The notes beneath the pieces were generated by a model. That model was not told where the DNA came from. It searched no databases and was given only the letters and a program-made list of their open reading frames with translations. The position numbers and the translations under genes are program-made. A DNA stretch of 64,000 nt, taken from Andreprevotia lacus DSM 23236. GTDB taxonomy: Bacteria > Pseudomonadota > Gammaproteobacteria > Burkholderiales > Chitinibacteraceae. Positions 6,800 through 15,985 of the stretch are shown here, in pieces. The DNA is taken from assembly GCF_900176275.1 (NCBI RefSeq), contig NZ_FWXD01000011.1, forward strand, positions 62,001 to 126,000. The letters run 5' to 3'. Every line of letters starts with the position of its first letter. The first letter of the stretch is position 1.

Positions 6800-9760
6800 T
6801 TACGGCAGTGCGTTCAGCGCGCTACGGGCCGGGACCGAGAAGTTGTAGTTGTCGTACTTGTCCCAGTTGATCGACCAGGTCATCACGCCACGATAGGCCG
6901 GATAGGCCTGGGCGGGCTTGATGGTGTCGCAACCGGTGAGCTGGGTCAGGCAGGTCAGGGCGTTCTTGACCGTTGCCGCAGTCACGAAGCCACGGGCGGC
7001 TGCGTAGTTGTCGCTTGGCACGCCAAAGGCGACCTGATCCGGGCGCAGACCCTTGAACTCCCAGCCCGTGCCGTAGTTGGCCTTGAAGCCTTCGATCAGC
7101 ATCAGGCTGCCACCCACCAGCGCGTCTACGGTGCCTTCGTTCACGCTGCGGCCGTCTGTGTAAACGAAGCTGCCGTTGTTGTAGTACTGCACGTGCAGCA
7201 CGCTCAGCTCATCCCGCAGGCCGTCGATGATGGGCAGGTAGGCCCCCCAGATACCGCTGAGGGCGACATAACCACCTTGCACGTAAGGGTGCTCCGGCGC
7301 CATCGACAGATAGAAGCCTGCACCTACCTTGGCCTTGAGTTGCTTGACGGCCTTGACCAGGTTGGCCTGGATGGCTGCACCGGCGGTGACACCGCTGCCG
7401 CTTTCCAGATCAAGGTCGATGCCGTCCAGGCCGTACTTGGTGATGATGCCGTACAGGCTGTCGACGAAGTTGGCAACGTCGCTGTCGGTGTTGAGGGTCA
7501 CCGAGCCATCCTGGCCGCCCAGCGACAGCACCACTTTCTTGCCCTTGGCGCGCTTGGCTGCAATGTCGGCAATGAACTGCGCTTCGCTACCCGCGCTCGG
7601 GTCGAGATGGAAGGCGACGCTGCCGCTGCCGGCGTTTTCGGCAAAGGCCAGCACGATCACATCCCAGTCATCCGACACCTGGCTGATCGGGAAGGTCGGG
7701 CCGGAGGCGTTGGCAAAGTTATGCCAGTAACCGATCAGTTGATGCTTGGCCGAGCTGGCAGCAAATGCGGTCAGCGGGCTGAGCACGCAGCTGGTGCTGC
7801 TGGCGTTTTCGCACAGTTGCACCTGGTATTGCGCCGGCAGGCTGCCCACATTGGCAGTCAGGCTGCCGCCATAGGCGCTGACTGGCACATCTGCAGTCGC
7901 CATGACGGTCGACGAGGTCGTGATGGTGATGCCGTTTTCATTGAGCACACGCCAGTAACGTGGCACCAGGCCCGACAGCGCGCTGGCATTCACGCTCCAG
8001 CTCACGTTCAACTGACCGGCGGCGGGCGATTTTGCCTGCAGGTTGTTGAAGCTGACCACGTCGCCAGCAGGAACCAGTTTGCCGCACGGATAGGCCGGGT
8101 CGCCCATCACTACCTTGTAGCCAGGCAGCGGCATCACGGCCGGGCACTGGATCGGCGTGGGGGTGACGGTCGGTGTCGGCGTGCTGGTCGGAGTGGGGGT
8201 AACTACGCCGTTGAAGGAAAGCGTCACAATACTGTCCGCGCAGCGTGCGAACGTTTTGTCGCACACCTTCAGGGTGTAGGGGCCCGCTGCATTCAGCGTG
8301 TTGATCGAGCCATTCCCACCGTAATAGGCCTTGTTATTGACGAAGTCGTCACCGATCGAAATGGACGAACTGGAATAAACCGCGATCCCGCCAGGCAGTG
8401 CGACATACCAATTGGCCGGAGCGAAACCCAGTACGCTGGATTCCGCGCTCCAGCTCACGCTGGCCGAACGAGGCCCGGTTGCCGTCAATGACCAGTTGAT
8501 TGCAGTGAGGGTGCCGTTGGGCAGCGGATACGGGATCTGGGTGGGGACTGGTGTCGCCGTCGGTGTGGGTGTGGCCGTCGGGGTTGGTGTCGTGGTCGGC
8601 GTCGGGGTGATCGACGGGCGCTGGGTCGGCAGGCCGTAGATATGCACAACGAAGTTGCGCAACTGGGTGCTGGCGTTGCCACGGTCATCGGTTGCGGTCA
8701 CGCTCATCACGTGGTTGCCATCCATCGGGCCCCACTGGAACGAAAACGAGGCAGCGTTGACTTGCTGGACCAGCTTGCCGTCGATGGAAACGCTCATCGA
8801 TTTCACGGTGCCACCAGCCTCGCTGGCGTTGCCGGTGAACGAGATCGGGAAGAAGACATCGCCGTAGGAGAATGTCTGCCCCTCGGTGGGCGAGGTGATG
8901 TTGATCACCGGCTGGCCAGCGCAGGCGCCAAGATCATTCCAGGGTTGACCATCGCCGGTGCTGCTGGCCGGTACGTTACCTTGTGTCCACCATTTGGCCG
9001 CGTAATTGCGCCCGTTGTACGTCACCGTTGCGCCAGCGGTATAGGCAGTACCGCTTAACCAGTCCGCGTAGCAGGCAGGGCCGCCGGGCATGCCGGGCGT
9101 GGGTGTTACGGTCGGTGTCGGCGTGCTGGTCGGTGTTGGGGTTATCGTCGGCGTGGGGGTGAGCGTTGGCGTAGGCGAGGTGGTTGGCGTCGGGGTCGGC
9201 GTGATATACGGCGTCATGAAGCAAACGCCAGCGCCGGTATCCAGCGACTGCCAGATTGCGGTGCCCAGCCCTGGGGCATTGCTGCCAATGGCAACATTGG
9301 CCACCTTGGCGCCATAAATGTGTATGCAGGTCTCGAAAGTACTGCCACTACGCGTGGTAACACAGCTACCAACAGGGTAGGTCTGACCAAGTTGCCATGC
9401 CGGGCTTTCGTAATTGCAATTGAAGGACGGCGGAGTTGGCGTCACGGTGATTACCGGGGTCGGTGTTCCGCTCGGGGTTGGCGTTGGGGTCGGCGTGGGC
9501 GTCGGGGTAAAGCTGCCGCCCAGATCCTGCCACAGGGTCGGTGTGGCCGGCGGGTTCCAGTTGGTGCCGACATAGGCGGTATGGGTAACCAATGCCTTGT
9601 AGTCGTGGCCGTTGTAGCTCACTACCGTGCCGGCGGTATAGGTATTGCCTTCCTGCCAGGCCACTGCCGCCAGTGCTGCCGGCGCCCAGATGGCCGCCAG
9701 CAGGCTGAGCGTGGCCAGCGCCGCGTTGCTGCGGCGCAGGGCTGACTTGCTTTGCTGCAT
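6800..9760 (-). CDS. Secreted multimodular GH18 chitinase
   Basis: 986 residues. Signal peptide with cleavage likely after residue 31 (APAALA). Then a CBM5/12 module (about 32-86, AGTVVSYNGHDYKALV), a Pro-Thr linker, a second divergent cysteine-containing module (about 112-180), a longer Pro-Thr linker, a third CBM5/12 module with WWTQGNVPASS, an Ig-like domain (SPTEGQTFSYGD onward), and two beta-sandwich segments separated by Pro-Thr linkers. The C-terminal GH18 domain begins near KHQLIGYWHNF. Its catalytic motif DGIDLDLE ends in proton donor E786. Start ATG 9758-9760 has AGGAG upstream. It should be exported and hydrolyse crystalline chitin. It has its own terminator and no cotranscribed neighbour. 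Confidence 0.95.
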   Translation of the reverse strand: MQQSKSALRRSNAALATLSLLAAIWAPAALAAVAWQEGNTYTAGTVVSYNGHDYKALVTHTAYVGTNWNPPATPTLWQDLGGSFTPTPTPTPTPTPSGTPTPVITVTPTPPSFNCNYESPAWQLGQTYPVGSCVTTRSGSTFETCIHIYGAKVANVAIGSNAPGLGTAIWQSLDTGAGVCFMTPYITPTPTPTTSPTPTLTPTPTITPTPTSTPTPTVTPTPGMPGGPACYADWLSGTAYTAGATVTYNGRNYAAKWWTQGNVPASSTGDGQPWNDLGACAGQPVINITSPTEGQTFSYGDVFFPISFTGNASEAGGTVKSMSVSIDGKLVQQVNAASFSFQWGPMDGNHVMSVTATDDRGNASTQLRNFVVHIYGLPTQRPSITPTPTTTPTPTATPTPTATPVPTQIPYPLPNGTLTAINWSLTATGPRSASVSWSAESSVLGFAPANWYVALPGGIAVYSSSSISIGDDFVNNKAYYGGNGSINTLNAAGPYTLKVCDKTFARCADSIVTLSFNGVVTPTPTSTPTPTVTPTPIQCPAVMPLPGYKVVMGDPAYPCGKLVPAGDVVSFNNLQAKSPAAGQLNVSWSVNASALSGLVPRYWRVLNENGITITTSSTVMATADVPVSAYGGSLTANVGSLPAQYQVQLCENASSTSCVLSPLTAFAASSAKHQLIGYWHNFANASGPTFPISQVSDDWDVIVLAFAENAGSGSVAFHLDPSAGSEAQFIADIAAKRAKGKKVVLSLGGQDGSVTLNTDSDVANFVDSLYGIITKYGLDGIDLDLESGSGVTAGAAIQANLVKAVKQLKAKVGAGFYLSMAPEHPYVQGGYVALSGIWGAYLPIIDGLRDELSVLHVQYYNNGSFVYTDGRSVNEGTVDALVGGSLMLIEGFKANYGTGWEFKGLRPDQVAFGVPSDNYAAARGFVTAATVKNALTCLTQLTGCDTIKPAQAYPAYRGVMTWSINWDKYDNYNFSVPARSALNALP

Positions 9761-10168
9761 TTCTGTCTCCTCGCATCCTCTGGTGCCTGGTTATGTGCTG
9801 GCCCGGGATGTCATGCGTTGTGAAAGCGCCGCCAGGCGCGTGCGGTGTGCACGACGCGCGGTAGCGCGAGGACTATTGCATCGACAGTGTGTCAGGAGCA
9901 AGCAGGGGGAGAGTCAGTTCACAAGCTGCATCATGATTTAATGAAATTTGTTGAAATTTCAAAAGCTTATGCTTGGCGTCCGGGCCGGGGCCATTTCACG
10001 AATGGTTGGCTGAAACAGGTGCCTGGTGCCCACGGATTCACACTTGGGGGACGAGCGCGGTGGCCGTGTGATTCAACATTGCTGCGTGCGCTTTCATTGC
10101 TTACCATGCTGAAAGCAATGATCTCGACGTATCTGCCGTGGTGTCGGCATGTCAATCAGGAGGGGCGC
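9761..10168. other. 408-bp intergenic region between chitinase and membrane protein
   Basis: No gene is supported here; open frames on both strands lack ribosome sites and plausible composition. It must hold the chitinase promoter (minus strand). A perfect 12-bp palindrome TTGAAATTTCAA lies at 9951-9962, preceded by a second TGAAATTT copy at 9942-9949, in an AT-rich patch. This may be an operator, with regulator unknown. Confidence 0.4.
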
Positions 10169-10654
10169 TTGTCCATTTCGCGGGAAAACCGGCCTGCCGG
10201 TCTGGTGTTGTTCACCCTCTATTTTTCGCTCACTGGCCTGCTGTTGGCTGGCTGGGGCTGCTGGGCGCTAGTGCTGGGCACGCAGCCGTGGCTGGGTGAT
10301 CGCGTGTTGCTGACATTGTTGTTGGCCCTGTTCATGGGCATCGTGCAGCTGGCACAAAGCTATGGTTTGTGGACGCTGCAACCCTGGGGGCGGCAGCTCA
10401 CCCTCAGCCTGTCGGCGCTATCGGCCGTCTATACGGTGCTGGTCTGGCTGCGCGTGCTGGGCGTCGGGCCGTTTCCGCCATCGCCAATTCTGCTGGTGCT
10501 TTCCCTTTTGTTGTCGCTGGCGGCGCTGGTCTATTTCAACCTTGCCCCCGTCAAGGCTGCCTTTCTGAGTGATAGCGAGATGCAGGCCAGGCAGTTCATT
10601 GATGGCGAAGGCATGCGCGGCGGGGACCAGGATATTTTGAATCGCAGGTACTGA
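10169..10654 (+). CDS. Small integral membrane protein, unknown function
   Basis: 161 residues if translation starts at TTG 10169, which has AGGAGG at 10158-10163. An in-frame ATG about 60 bp upstream lacks such a site. Four hydrophobic segments are visible: LVLFTLYFSLTGLLLAGW, LLTLLLALFMGIVQLAQ, LTLSLSALSAVYTVLVW and ILLVLSLLLSLAALVYF. A charged C-terminal tail (ARQFIDGEGMRGGDQD) is probably cytoplasmic. No family was recognised. It is followed 18 bp later by another hypothetical gene on the same strand. Confidence 0.65.
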   Translation: MSISRENRPAGLVLFTLYFSLTGLLLAGWGCWALVLGTQPWLGDRVLLTLLLALFMGIVQLAQSYGLWTLQPWGRQLTLSLSALSAVYTVLVWLRVLGVGPFPPSPILLVLSLLLSLAALVYFNLAPVKAAFLSDSEMQARQFIDGEGMRGGDQDILNRRY

Positions 10655-10672
10655 CCATTTCTGGAGCCGAGG

Positions 10673-11089
10673 ATGTGGCGGTCTTATCAGTGGATCTCTG
10701 ACAACTTGACCTTTGACTTGCGGGTCAGTGATGACGAATTGAGCCGGTTCATCGTTGCCTTGTACCTGTTTTGCGTCGAATTGAACCTGAGTGGTGCGGG
10801 TATTTATCTGGACCGATATTCAGCTGATGAATTGCCAGTCGTGCGCACCTGTTTTGAAAAGCATCAGTTGGTTGAAGGACTTGCTTGGCTGGCCTCGTTG
10901 GATGCTGCATACGGTATGCCGATTCAGGTAACGAAATCCGAACGTGAGGATTACATTTTTTCGTCTGAGGCCGTTATGGAGAGACTGGAAAATTTTGACG
11001 AAGAAAATCGCGCTACGCTGGTTAATCTTCTGCCGAAGGTAGAGGCGCTGCTTGATGAACTGGTAGCGCTAAGGCAGGGAGGCATTTAG
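10673..11089 (+). CDS. Hypothetical protein
   Basis: 138 residues, ATG 10673 with GGAG 6 nt upstream. Soluble and acidic with a leucine-rich, helix-prone C-terminus (ENRATLVNLLPKVEALLDELVAL). No signal peptide or recognised domain. Its base composition is noticeably less GC-rich than flanking genes, which may hint at recent acquisition. It follows the small membrane protein gene by 18 bp and could be cotranscribed with it. Confidence 0.65.
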   Translation: MWRSYQWISDNLTFDLRVSDDELSRFIVALYLFCVELNLSGAGIYLDRYSADELPVVRTCFEKHQLVEGLAWLASLDAAYGMPIQVTKSEREDYIFSSEAVMERLENFDEENRATLVNLLPKVEALLDELVALRQGGI

Positions 11090-11245
11090 CTTCCCGTCTT
11101 GCACCCGCAAGCAACTGGCTGCTACCGAGGGCGACGTACAACGCCAGGGTTTTTTCCTCTATAGCGGGGCTGGCATGCTGCGCCGCCAGCATGGGCTTTG
11201 CGGTACAATCGCGGGTTTTGATTGCCGCATACCGGAGACGTGCCC

Positions 11246-12520
11246 ATGCACCAGTCCACCCTCATTCAGGATCTGAGCGATCGCGGTTTGATCGCGCAGT
11301 CGACCGACCTTGCCACGCTGGACGAACTGCTGGCCAAGGAGAGTGTGACGCTGTATTGCGGCTTCGACCCGACGGCAGACAGCCTGCACATCGGCTCGCT
11401 GGTACCCATTCTGGTGCTCAAACGCTTCCAGCTGGCTGGCCACAAGCCGATTGCGCTGGTCGGCGGCGCCACCGGCATGATTGGCGACCCAAGCTTTAAG
11501 GCCACCGAGCGCAAGCTCAACACCCCGGACGTAATCGCCAGCTGGGTGGGCAAGATTCGTGACCAGGTTTCGCCGTTCCTGAGCTTCGAGGGCAGCAATG
11601 CCGCTCTGATGGCCAACAACTATGACTGGTTTGGCGGCATGGGTGCGCTGGAATTCCTGCGTGATGTCGGCAAGCACTTCTCGGTCAACGTGATGATCAA
11701 GAAGGAATCGGTGCAGCAACGCATCAGCCGCGAAGACCAGGGCATCTCGTACACCGAGTTCTCCTATGCACTGCTGCAGGGCTACGATTTTACCGAGCTC
11801 AACCGCCGCCATGATTGCAAGCTGCAGATCGGTGGCTCGGACCAGTGGGGCAACATCACTGCCGGTACCGACCTCACTCGCCGCCTGAACCAGCAACAGG
11901 TATTCGGCCTGACCTTGCCGCTGGTGACCAAGGCCGATGGCACCAAATTCGGCAAGACCGAATCGGGCACCATCTGGCTGGATGCCAGCAAGACCTCGCC
12001 CTATGCGTTCTTCCAGTTCTGGCTGAATACCGCCGATGCGGACGTGTACAAGTTCCTCAAGTTCTTCACCTTCCTGCCCGTGGCCGAGATTGACGCCATC
12101 GAGCAGGCCGACAAGGAAAGCGGCAAGAAGCCGGAAGCACAACGCATCCTGGCCGAGCAGATCACCCGCATCGTGCACGGCGAGGCTGCCGTGGCTGCTG
12201 CGCAGCGCATCACGCAAAACCTGTTCAGCGACAGCCTGGCTGCGCTGACCGAAGATGACTTTGCCCAACTGGCGCAGGACGGCATGCCCAGCGTGCAACT
12301 GGGCCGCGATGTAGCGGGCCTCGTGGATGCGCTGGCCAACTCGGGTCTGGCCAAGTCCAAGACCGAAGCACGTACCTTCATCCAGAGCGGCGCAGTCACC
12401 GTGAACGGCGGCAAGGTTGAAGCGCTGGACTACAGCGTTGGTGATGATGCGCGCCTGTTCGGCCGCTACACCTTGCTCAAGCGCGGCAAGAAGAACTATG
12501 CGCTGGTGGTGTGGCAGTAA
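11246..12520 (+). CDS. tyrS: Tyrosyl-tRNA synthetase
   Basis: 424 residues from ATG 11246 (GGAGA about 8 nt upstream). Class I synthetase that charges tRNA-Tyr. The HIGH motif reads HIGS (48-51), the KMSKS loop reads KFGKT (234-238), GGSDQWGN is the tyrosine-site signature, and a C-terminal S4 RNA-binding domain begins near residue 350 ([20 protein letters not shown]). Length is normal for bacterial TyrRS. A good -10 hexamer TACAAT lies at 11204-11209 without an obvious -35. An intrinsic terminator follows. Confidence 0.97.
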   Translation: MHQSTLIQDLSDRGLIAQSTDLATLDELLAKESVTLYCGFDPTADSLHIGSLVPILVLKRFQLAGHKPIALVGGATGMIGDPSFKATERKLNTPDVIASWVGKIRDQVSPFLSFEGSNAALMANNYDWFGGMGALEFLRDVGKHFSVNVMIKKESVQQRISREDQGISYTEFSYALLQGYDFTELNRRHDCKLQIGGSDQWGNITAGTDLTRRLNQQQVFGLTLPLVTKADGTKFGKTESGTIWLDASKTSPYAFFQFWLNTADADVYKFLKFFTFLPVAEIDAIEQADKESGKKPEAQRILAEQITRIVHGEAAVAAAQRITQNLFSDSLAALTEDDFAQLAQDGMPSVQLGRDVAGLVDALANSGLAKSKTEARTFIQSGAVTVNGGKVEALDYSVGDDARLFGRYTLLKRGKKNYALVVWQ

Positions 12521-12553
12521 GGTTTTTCTCCTTGCGGCAAGCGCGTGCAGTAG

Positions 12554-12581
12554 AAAAGAGCCACCTTCGGGTGGCTTTTTG
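12554..12581 (+). terminator. Intrinsic terminator of tyrS
   Basis: AGCCACC (12559-12565), TTCG tetraloop, GGTGGCT (12570-12576), then T-run. It begins about 35 bp after the tyrS stop codon. Confidence 0.9.
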
Positions 12582-12776
12582 TTTGCTGCTGCCAGGTATT
12601 TGGCCTTTTGAGTAGAGCGGCGAATCAGGGTCATGTGGCAACAAGATACAAGCGGGTATCGAACTGGTTACACAATGTCATCGACATGCAACCGGAGCGC
12701 AACATACGCCCCCTAAGCTGCGCGGCTTTGACACCTGCCTGAATCGGCAGGGTCGCCCACCTCAACGGAGACTGCC

Positions 12777-14123
12777 GTGCCCATTCGTTCCCGTACTACC
12801 CGATTCGGCGCGCTTGCCAAGCGCGCGTTGCCCGTCCTCGGCCTGATTTCGCTTGCGGCCCTGACCGGCTGTGCCGGCGATGGCAGTGACTCGAGCACCA
12901 ATAACAACGTCGTCCCGCCCAGCACCAAGTTCAGCGTGGCCGTAATCGGCGACATGCCCTACGGCGGCAGCCAGACCGACACGGCAGAATTCAACGCCAA
13001 TCCGGCGTTCATCTCGGCAATCAACAGCGATGCATCCGTTTCGATGGTGCTGCACGCCGGCGACATCCACTCCGGCAAGCAAAACTGTACGCAGGCCTAC
13101 AACCAGTCGATCCTGAACCAGTGGTCTGCGTTCAAGGTGCCGATGGTGTACACGCCGGGCGACAACGAGTGGGCCGATTGCCACAAGAAGAAGGAAGGCG
13201 GCGGTGCCTACAATGCCACCACTGGCACGATCGATTACGTTATCGACTCCACCACCGGTATCTGGGCCGATTACGCCGGTGGTGATCCGGTCGCCAACCT
13301 TGATCTGGTGCGGGCGATTTTCTTTGCCACCCCGGGCAAGACCCCGGGCGTTGCCATGAGTGTGCATACGCAGGCGCAGGAATTCGATGCGGCACACCCG
13401 ACCGACAGCAACTATGTCGAGAATGTCTGGTTCGAGAAGAACGGCGTGCTGTTTGCCACCGCCAATATCCCGGGCGGCAGCAATAATGGCACCGACCCAT
13501 GGTATGGCGTGCCCGCGATGAGCCCTGCGCAGGCGCAGGAAGTCAGCAATCGCAGTGGCGCAACCCTGCGCTGGCTGGACAACGCCTTTGCCAAAGCGAC
13601 CGCCAATGGCGACAAGGCCATGGTGCTGATGCTGCAGGCCGACATGTGGGATCTGGATGGCGGCGCCATGACCGACCTCCACCTGACCGAATACAAGCAA
13701 TACATCGACAAGATTGCCGCGCAGGCTGCCGCGTATGGCAAGCCGGTGCTGCTGATCAATGGCGACTCGCACATTTATCGTTCTGACAATCCGCTGGTCA
13801 AGGGGGCTGCCTGCGCGATCGAAGTACCATCCACCACGGGCAGCAAGTCTGCAAAAACCATCTCCTGTGCCGATAGCGCGGTCAATGGCGTGTTGAAGGG
13901 TGCAACCGTGGTCGATCCGTACAGCATCGTGCAGGTAAAGGGTAATCCGGCCTATGTGCCGGCCTACAACGTCAGCAATTTCCATCGCATCGTGGTGCAT
14001 GGCAATGCGACGGTGGCCGGCACCGACAAGGAATACGTCAATCTGACCATCGATACCAGCGTCAATGCAGCCGCGAGCGACAACGCATTCGGCCCGTTCT
14101 CGTGGAAGCGTGTGCAGCCGTGA
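12777..14123 (+). CDS. Lipoprotein metallophosphoesterase
   Basis: 448 residues, GTG start at 12777 with GGAG 6 nt upstream. The N-terminus is a lipoprotein signal (GLISLAALTGC), then a Ser/Asn-rich spacer. Calcineurin-like metallophosphoesterase motifs are visible in order: VIGDMPYGG, LHAGDIHSG, PGDNEWADC and INGDSHIY. It would act at the outer membrane or periplasm on a phosphoester not identifiable from sequence. The upstream 195-bp gap holds the promoter, with a short ATGTC/GACAT dyad near 12676. It has its own bidirectional terminator. Confidence 0.85.
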   Translation: MPIRSRTTRFGALAKRALPVLGLISLAALTGCAGDGSDSSTNNNVVPPSTKFSVAVIGDMPYGGSQTDTAEFNANPAFISAINSDASVSMVLHAGDIHSGKQNCTQAYNQSILNQWSAFKVPMVYTPGDNEWADCHKKKEGGGAYNATTGTIDYVIDSTTGIWADYAGGDPVANLDLVRAIFFATPGKTPGVAMSVHTQAQEFDAAHPTDSNYVENVWFEKNGVLFATANIPGGSNNGTDPWYGVPAMSPAQAQEVSNRSGATLRWLDNAFAKATANGDKAMVLMLQADMWDLDGGAMTDLHLTEYKQYIDKIAAQAAAYGKPVLLINGDSHIYRSDNPLVKGAACAIEVPSTTGSKSAKTISCADSAVNGVLKGATVVDPYSIVQVKGNPAYVPAYNVSNFHRIVVHGNATVAGTDKEYVNLTIDTSVNAAASDNAFGPFSWKRVQP

Positions 14124-14169
14124 TCGGCTTCCAAGCTGAATATTGATCCGCCTGTACTGGCGGATTGGT

Positions 14170-14196
14170 AACAAGGCCGCCTTAGGCGGCCTTGTT
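14170..14196. terminator. Bidirectional terminator
   Basis: Perfect 12-bp arms AACAAGGCCGCC (14170-14181) and complement (14185-14196) around TTA, in the gap between the convergent phosphoesterase and hypothetical genes. T-rich bases on both sides suit both strands. Confidence 0.85.
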
Positions 14197-14206
14197 TGCG
14201 GCTGGA

Positions 14207-14653
14207 TCAGGGTTCCAGAGTGGTTGATATGACCGTCGGCCTTGGCAAGCCAATGTTACCGCTTGGGCAGAGCCTTTCGATGTACCAGTCGAAGTCAACT
14301 GCAGTGCCATTTTCTGTCCAGCGTTTTTTCGCAGCGTAAGTGTAAGCATCGACCCGGCTGGCATCATTCGTGTCGATATCAAAGTTCAACTCATATGTGT
14401 TCAACTCGCCCAGCGGATCAGGCCCGACTTGCCAAGCGCTCAAAAGTGCATGGCTTCGCGTCGCAGTCAGTTGCTCAAGCCGGGCGTGCGCTTCGGCAAA
14501 AGGAACCGTTACTTCCTTATCTGCCAGGGCATCCCAGTAGGTGAATTGACCATCCCAATCAAAACGCCAGCCCAGGCAAGTAAGATAGTTAACCAGTGTC
14601 AGGGGCGTGAGCAGGTAGGGAAACTGCAGGGAAATCGTGGCTGCGCGGCTCAT
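14207..14653 (-). CDS. Hypothetical protein
   Basis: 148 residues if the start is ATG 14651-14653. A longer in-frame extension upstream overlaps the VOC gene and is unlikely. No signal peptide is clear, and the start lacks a good Shine-Dalgarno. Aromatic-rich stretches (YLTCLGWRFDWDGQFTYWD, AVDFDWYIERLC) suggest a folded soluble protein. Family unknown. It lies 67 bp downstream of the VOC gene on the same strand. Confidence 0.55.
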   Translation of the reverse strand: MSRAATISLQFPYLLTPLTLVNYLTCLGWRFDWDGQFTYWDALADKEVTVPFAEAHARLEQLTATRSHALLSAWQVGPDPLGELNTYELNFDIDTNDASRVDAYTYAAKKRWTENGTAVDFDWYIERLCPSGNIGLPRPTVISTTLEP

Positions 14654-14720
14654 GGTTGATTGACGTGGAAAGGGGCACCAAAGTATATGCTGCTGTGGGT
14701 GTCGAGCACTGCGACCAGTT

Positions 14721-15104
14721 TCAAGCGGTAATCTCGATCCGGCAGCCATCCGGCGTGGCAATCACGGCTTCGTAGAAGCCGTCGCCCGTAGTGCGCGGTG
14801 CGGAGAGCAGCAGACCATCGTGATTGCAGCGTGCGGCCAAGGTATCGACGGCGGCGGCATCGTCCAGCGCGATGGCGAGGTGGTCCCAGCCGGTGTGCTC
14901 GCCCGGTGCGGCATCATCCAGCCACGGGCCGGTCATCAGTTCGATCTGCGCCTGCCCGCCGGGCAGGGTGACAAAGCGCGAGACAAAGCCGGGACGGCGC
15001 TGGCTGTGGTAGGGCGCCCCCACACTGGCGTTGAAGTAGTGCTGCCAGAAGGCGGCGGCCCCATCCAGATCACGGGTCCACAGGGCGATATGGGCGAAAT
15101 GCAT
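14721..15104 (-). CDS. VOC-family (glyoxalase/bleomycin-resistance-like) protein
   Basis: 127 residues from ATG 15102-15104, with AGGAG 6 nt upstream. Two beta-alpha-beta-beta-beta repeats of the vicinal oxygen chelate fold are visible: MHFAHIALWTRDLDGAAAFW and GWDHLAIALDD. Potential metal ligands are H5, H74 of WDHLAI, E63 in IELMTG and E125 in CRIEITA. The substrate is unknown. The gene is 19 bp downstream of the DeoR-family regulator and probably shares its transcript and control. Confidence 0.8.
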   Translation of the reverse strand: MHFAHIALWTRDLDGAAAFWQHYFNASVGAPYHSQRRPGFVSRFVTLPGGQAQIELMTGPWLDDAAPGEHTGWDHLAIALDDAAAVDTLAARCNHDGLLLSAPRTTGDGFYEAVIATPDGCRIEITA

Positions 15105-15123
15105 AGGGTTCTCCTTGCTGAGG

Positions 15124-15891
15124 TCAGCTGGCCAGTCGGGTTTGCGCACCGGCATGGGCCAGCGCGGTCAACTGCTCGGGCGAGGTGTCGTGTTCGAGGA
15201 TCAGCTGGCTGATGCCGGCCCAGTCCGCCACGTGATGTGCGGCGCGGGCGGCCAGTTTGGCCTGGATCGCCAGCACGATGCGCTGCCGGCTGGCGGCCAG
15301 CAGCGCGCGCTTGAATGTGGCATCGGCCAGCGTGCTGGCCCAAACGCCACTTGTGGCTTCAATTGCGCAGGCACCAATAAAACAGCGATCAATGCGCATG
15401 CGACTGACTGCCTGTACTGCGCTGGCATCCACGCAGCCCCCCACCAACGGGTCTACTGCACCGCCAAGCAGGATCAGTGGCAATTCGGGCCGGCGCAGCA
15501 GGGCGGCGGCGATATCGACCGAATTGGTGGCGATGGTCAGTCCCTGATCCTCGGGCAAGGCATCGACCAGCGCGAGGTTGGTGCTGCCATTGTCCAGAAA
15601 CAGCAGCTCGCCCGGCTGGATGCCTTGTGCCGCATGCTCAGCCAGTGCGGCCTTGCGCGCCATATCGCTATGCATACGGGCCGACATGGGCATTGCGGCC
15701 GGCGAGAGGGGCAGTGCGCCGCCATAGACGCGCCGGCAGCGCCCCTCGGCCGCCAGCGCACGCAGGTCGCGGCGGATGGCATCTTCGGACACCGTGAATT
15801 CGGCAGCCAGTTCGGCTGCGACTACAGGCTGCCCTGCAGCCAGCCGGCCGGCAATGACGTCGCGCCGGGCAAGAGGGAGATCGTTTTGCAT
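15124..15891 (-). CDS. DeoR-family transcriptional regulator
   Basis: 255 residues, ATG 15889-15891. The N-terminal DeoR helix-turn-helix contains VVAAELAAEFTVSEDAIRRDL and the wing RRVYGGAL. The C-terminal sugar-phosphate sensor domain has the family signature FLDNGSTNLALVDAL, then IATNSVDIAAAL and LLGGAVDPLVGG. DeoR proteins usually repress sugar or nucleoside catabolism and respond to a phosphorylated sugar. No sugar operon is adjacent apart from the downstream VOC gene. A TGCAT array upstream of its start codon is a likely self-operator. Confidence 0.9.
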   Translation of the reverse strand: MQNDLPLARRDVIAGRLAAGQPVVAAELAAEFTVSEDAIRRDLRALAAEGRCRRVYGGALPLSPAAMPMSARMHSDMARKAALAEHAAQGIQPGELLFLDNGSTNLALVDALPEDQGLTIATNSVDIAAALLRRPELPLILLGGAVDPLVGGCVDASAVQAVSRMRIDRCFIGACAIEATSGVWASTLADATFKRALLAASRQRIVLAIQAKLAARAAHHVADWAGISQLILEHDTSPEQLTALAHAGAQTRLAS

Positions 15892-15894
15892 GGT

Positions 15895-15983
15895 TGCATG
15901 TTAATGCATGATTTTTCTAAAAACAATGTGCATAAATGTGCATTTTTTTGCTTGGTGATGCACGGTTATTCTCGCGAATGCAT
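15895..15983. promoter_or_regulatory. Phased TGCAT operator array upstream of DeoR gene
   Basis: TGCAT occurs at 15895, 15905, 15929, 15939 and 15979, with TGCAC at 15959. Within the last four, spacings are 10, 20 and 20 bp, so the sites lie on one face of the helix. The array is in the promoter gap of the DeoR gene. DeoR-type repressors bind short repeats spaced by helical turns. Confidence 0.6.
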
Positions 15984-15985
15984 GA

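Noticed and set aside
6734-8491. Plus-strand open frame opposite the large chitinase
   Set aside because: Antisense shadow of a clear GH18 gene, with no family resemblance and a His/Gln-rich translation.
8480-9530. Tandem repeat or CRISPR-like periodicity
   Set aside because: These are Pro-Thr linker codons inside the chitinase gene, without uniform spacers.
9951-9962. NagC-type operator for chitin metabolism
   Set aside because: The palindrome TTGAAATTTCAA does not match the known NagC consensus; kept only as a dyad note.
11159-12634. Minus-strand open frame across tyrS
   Set aside because: tyrS motifs on the plus strand are complete; the antisense frame has no domain.
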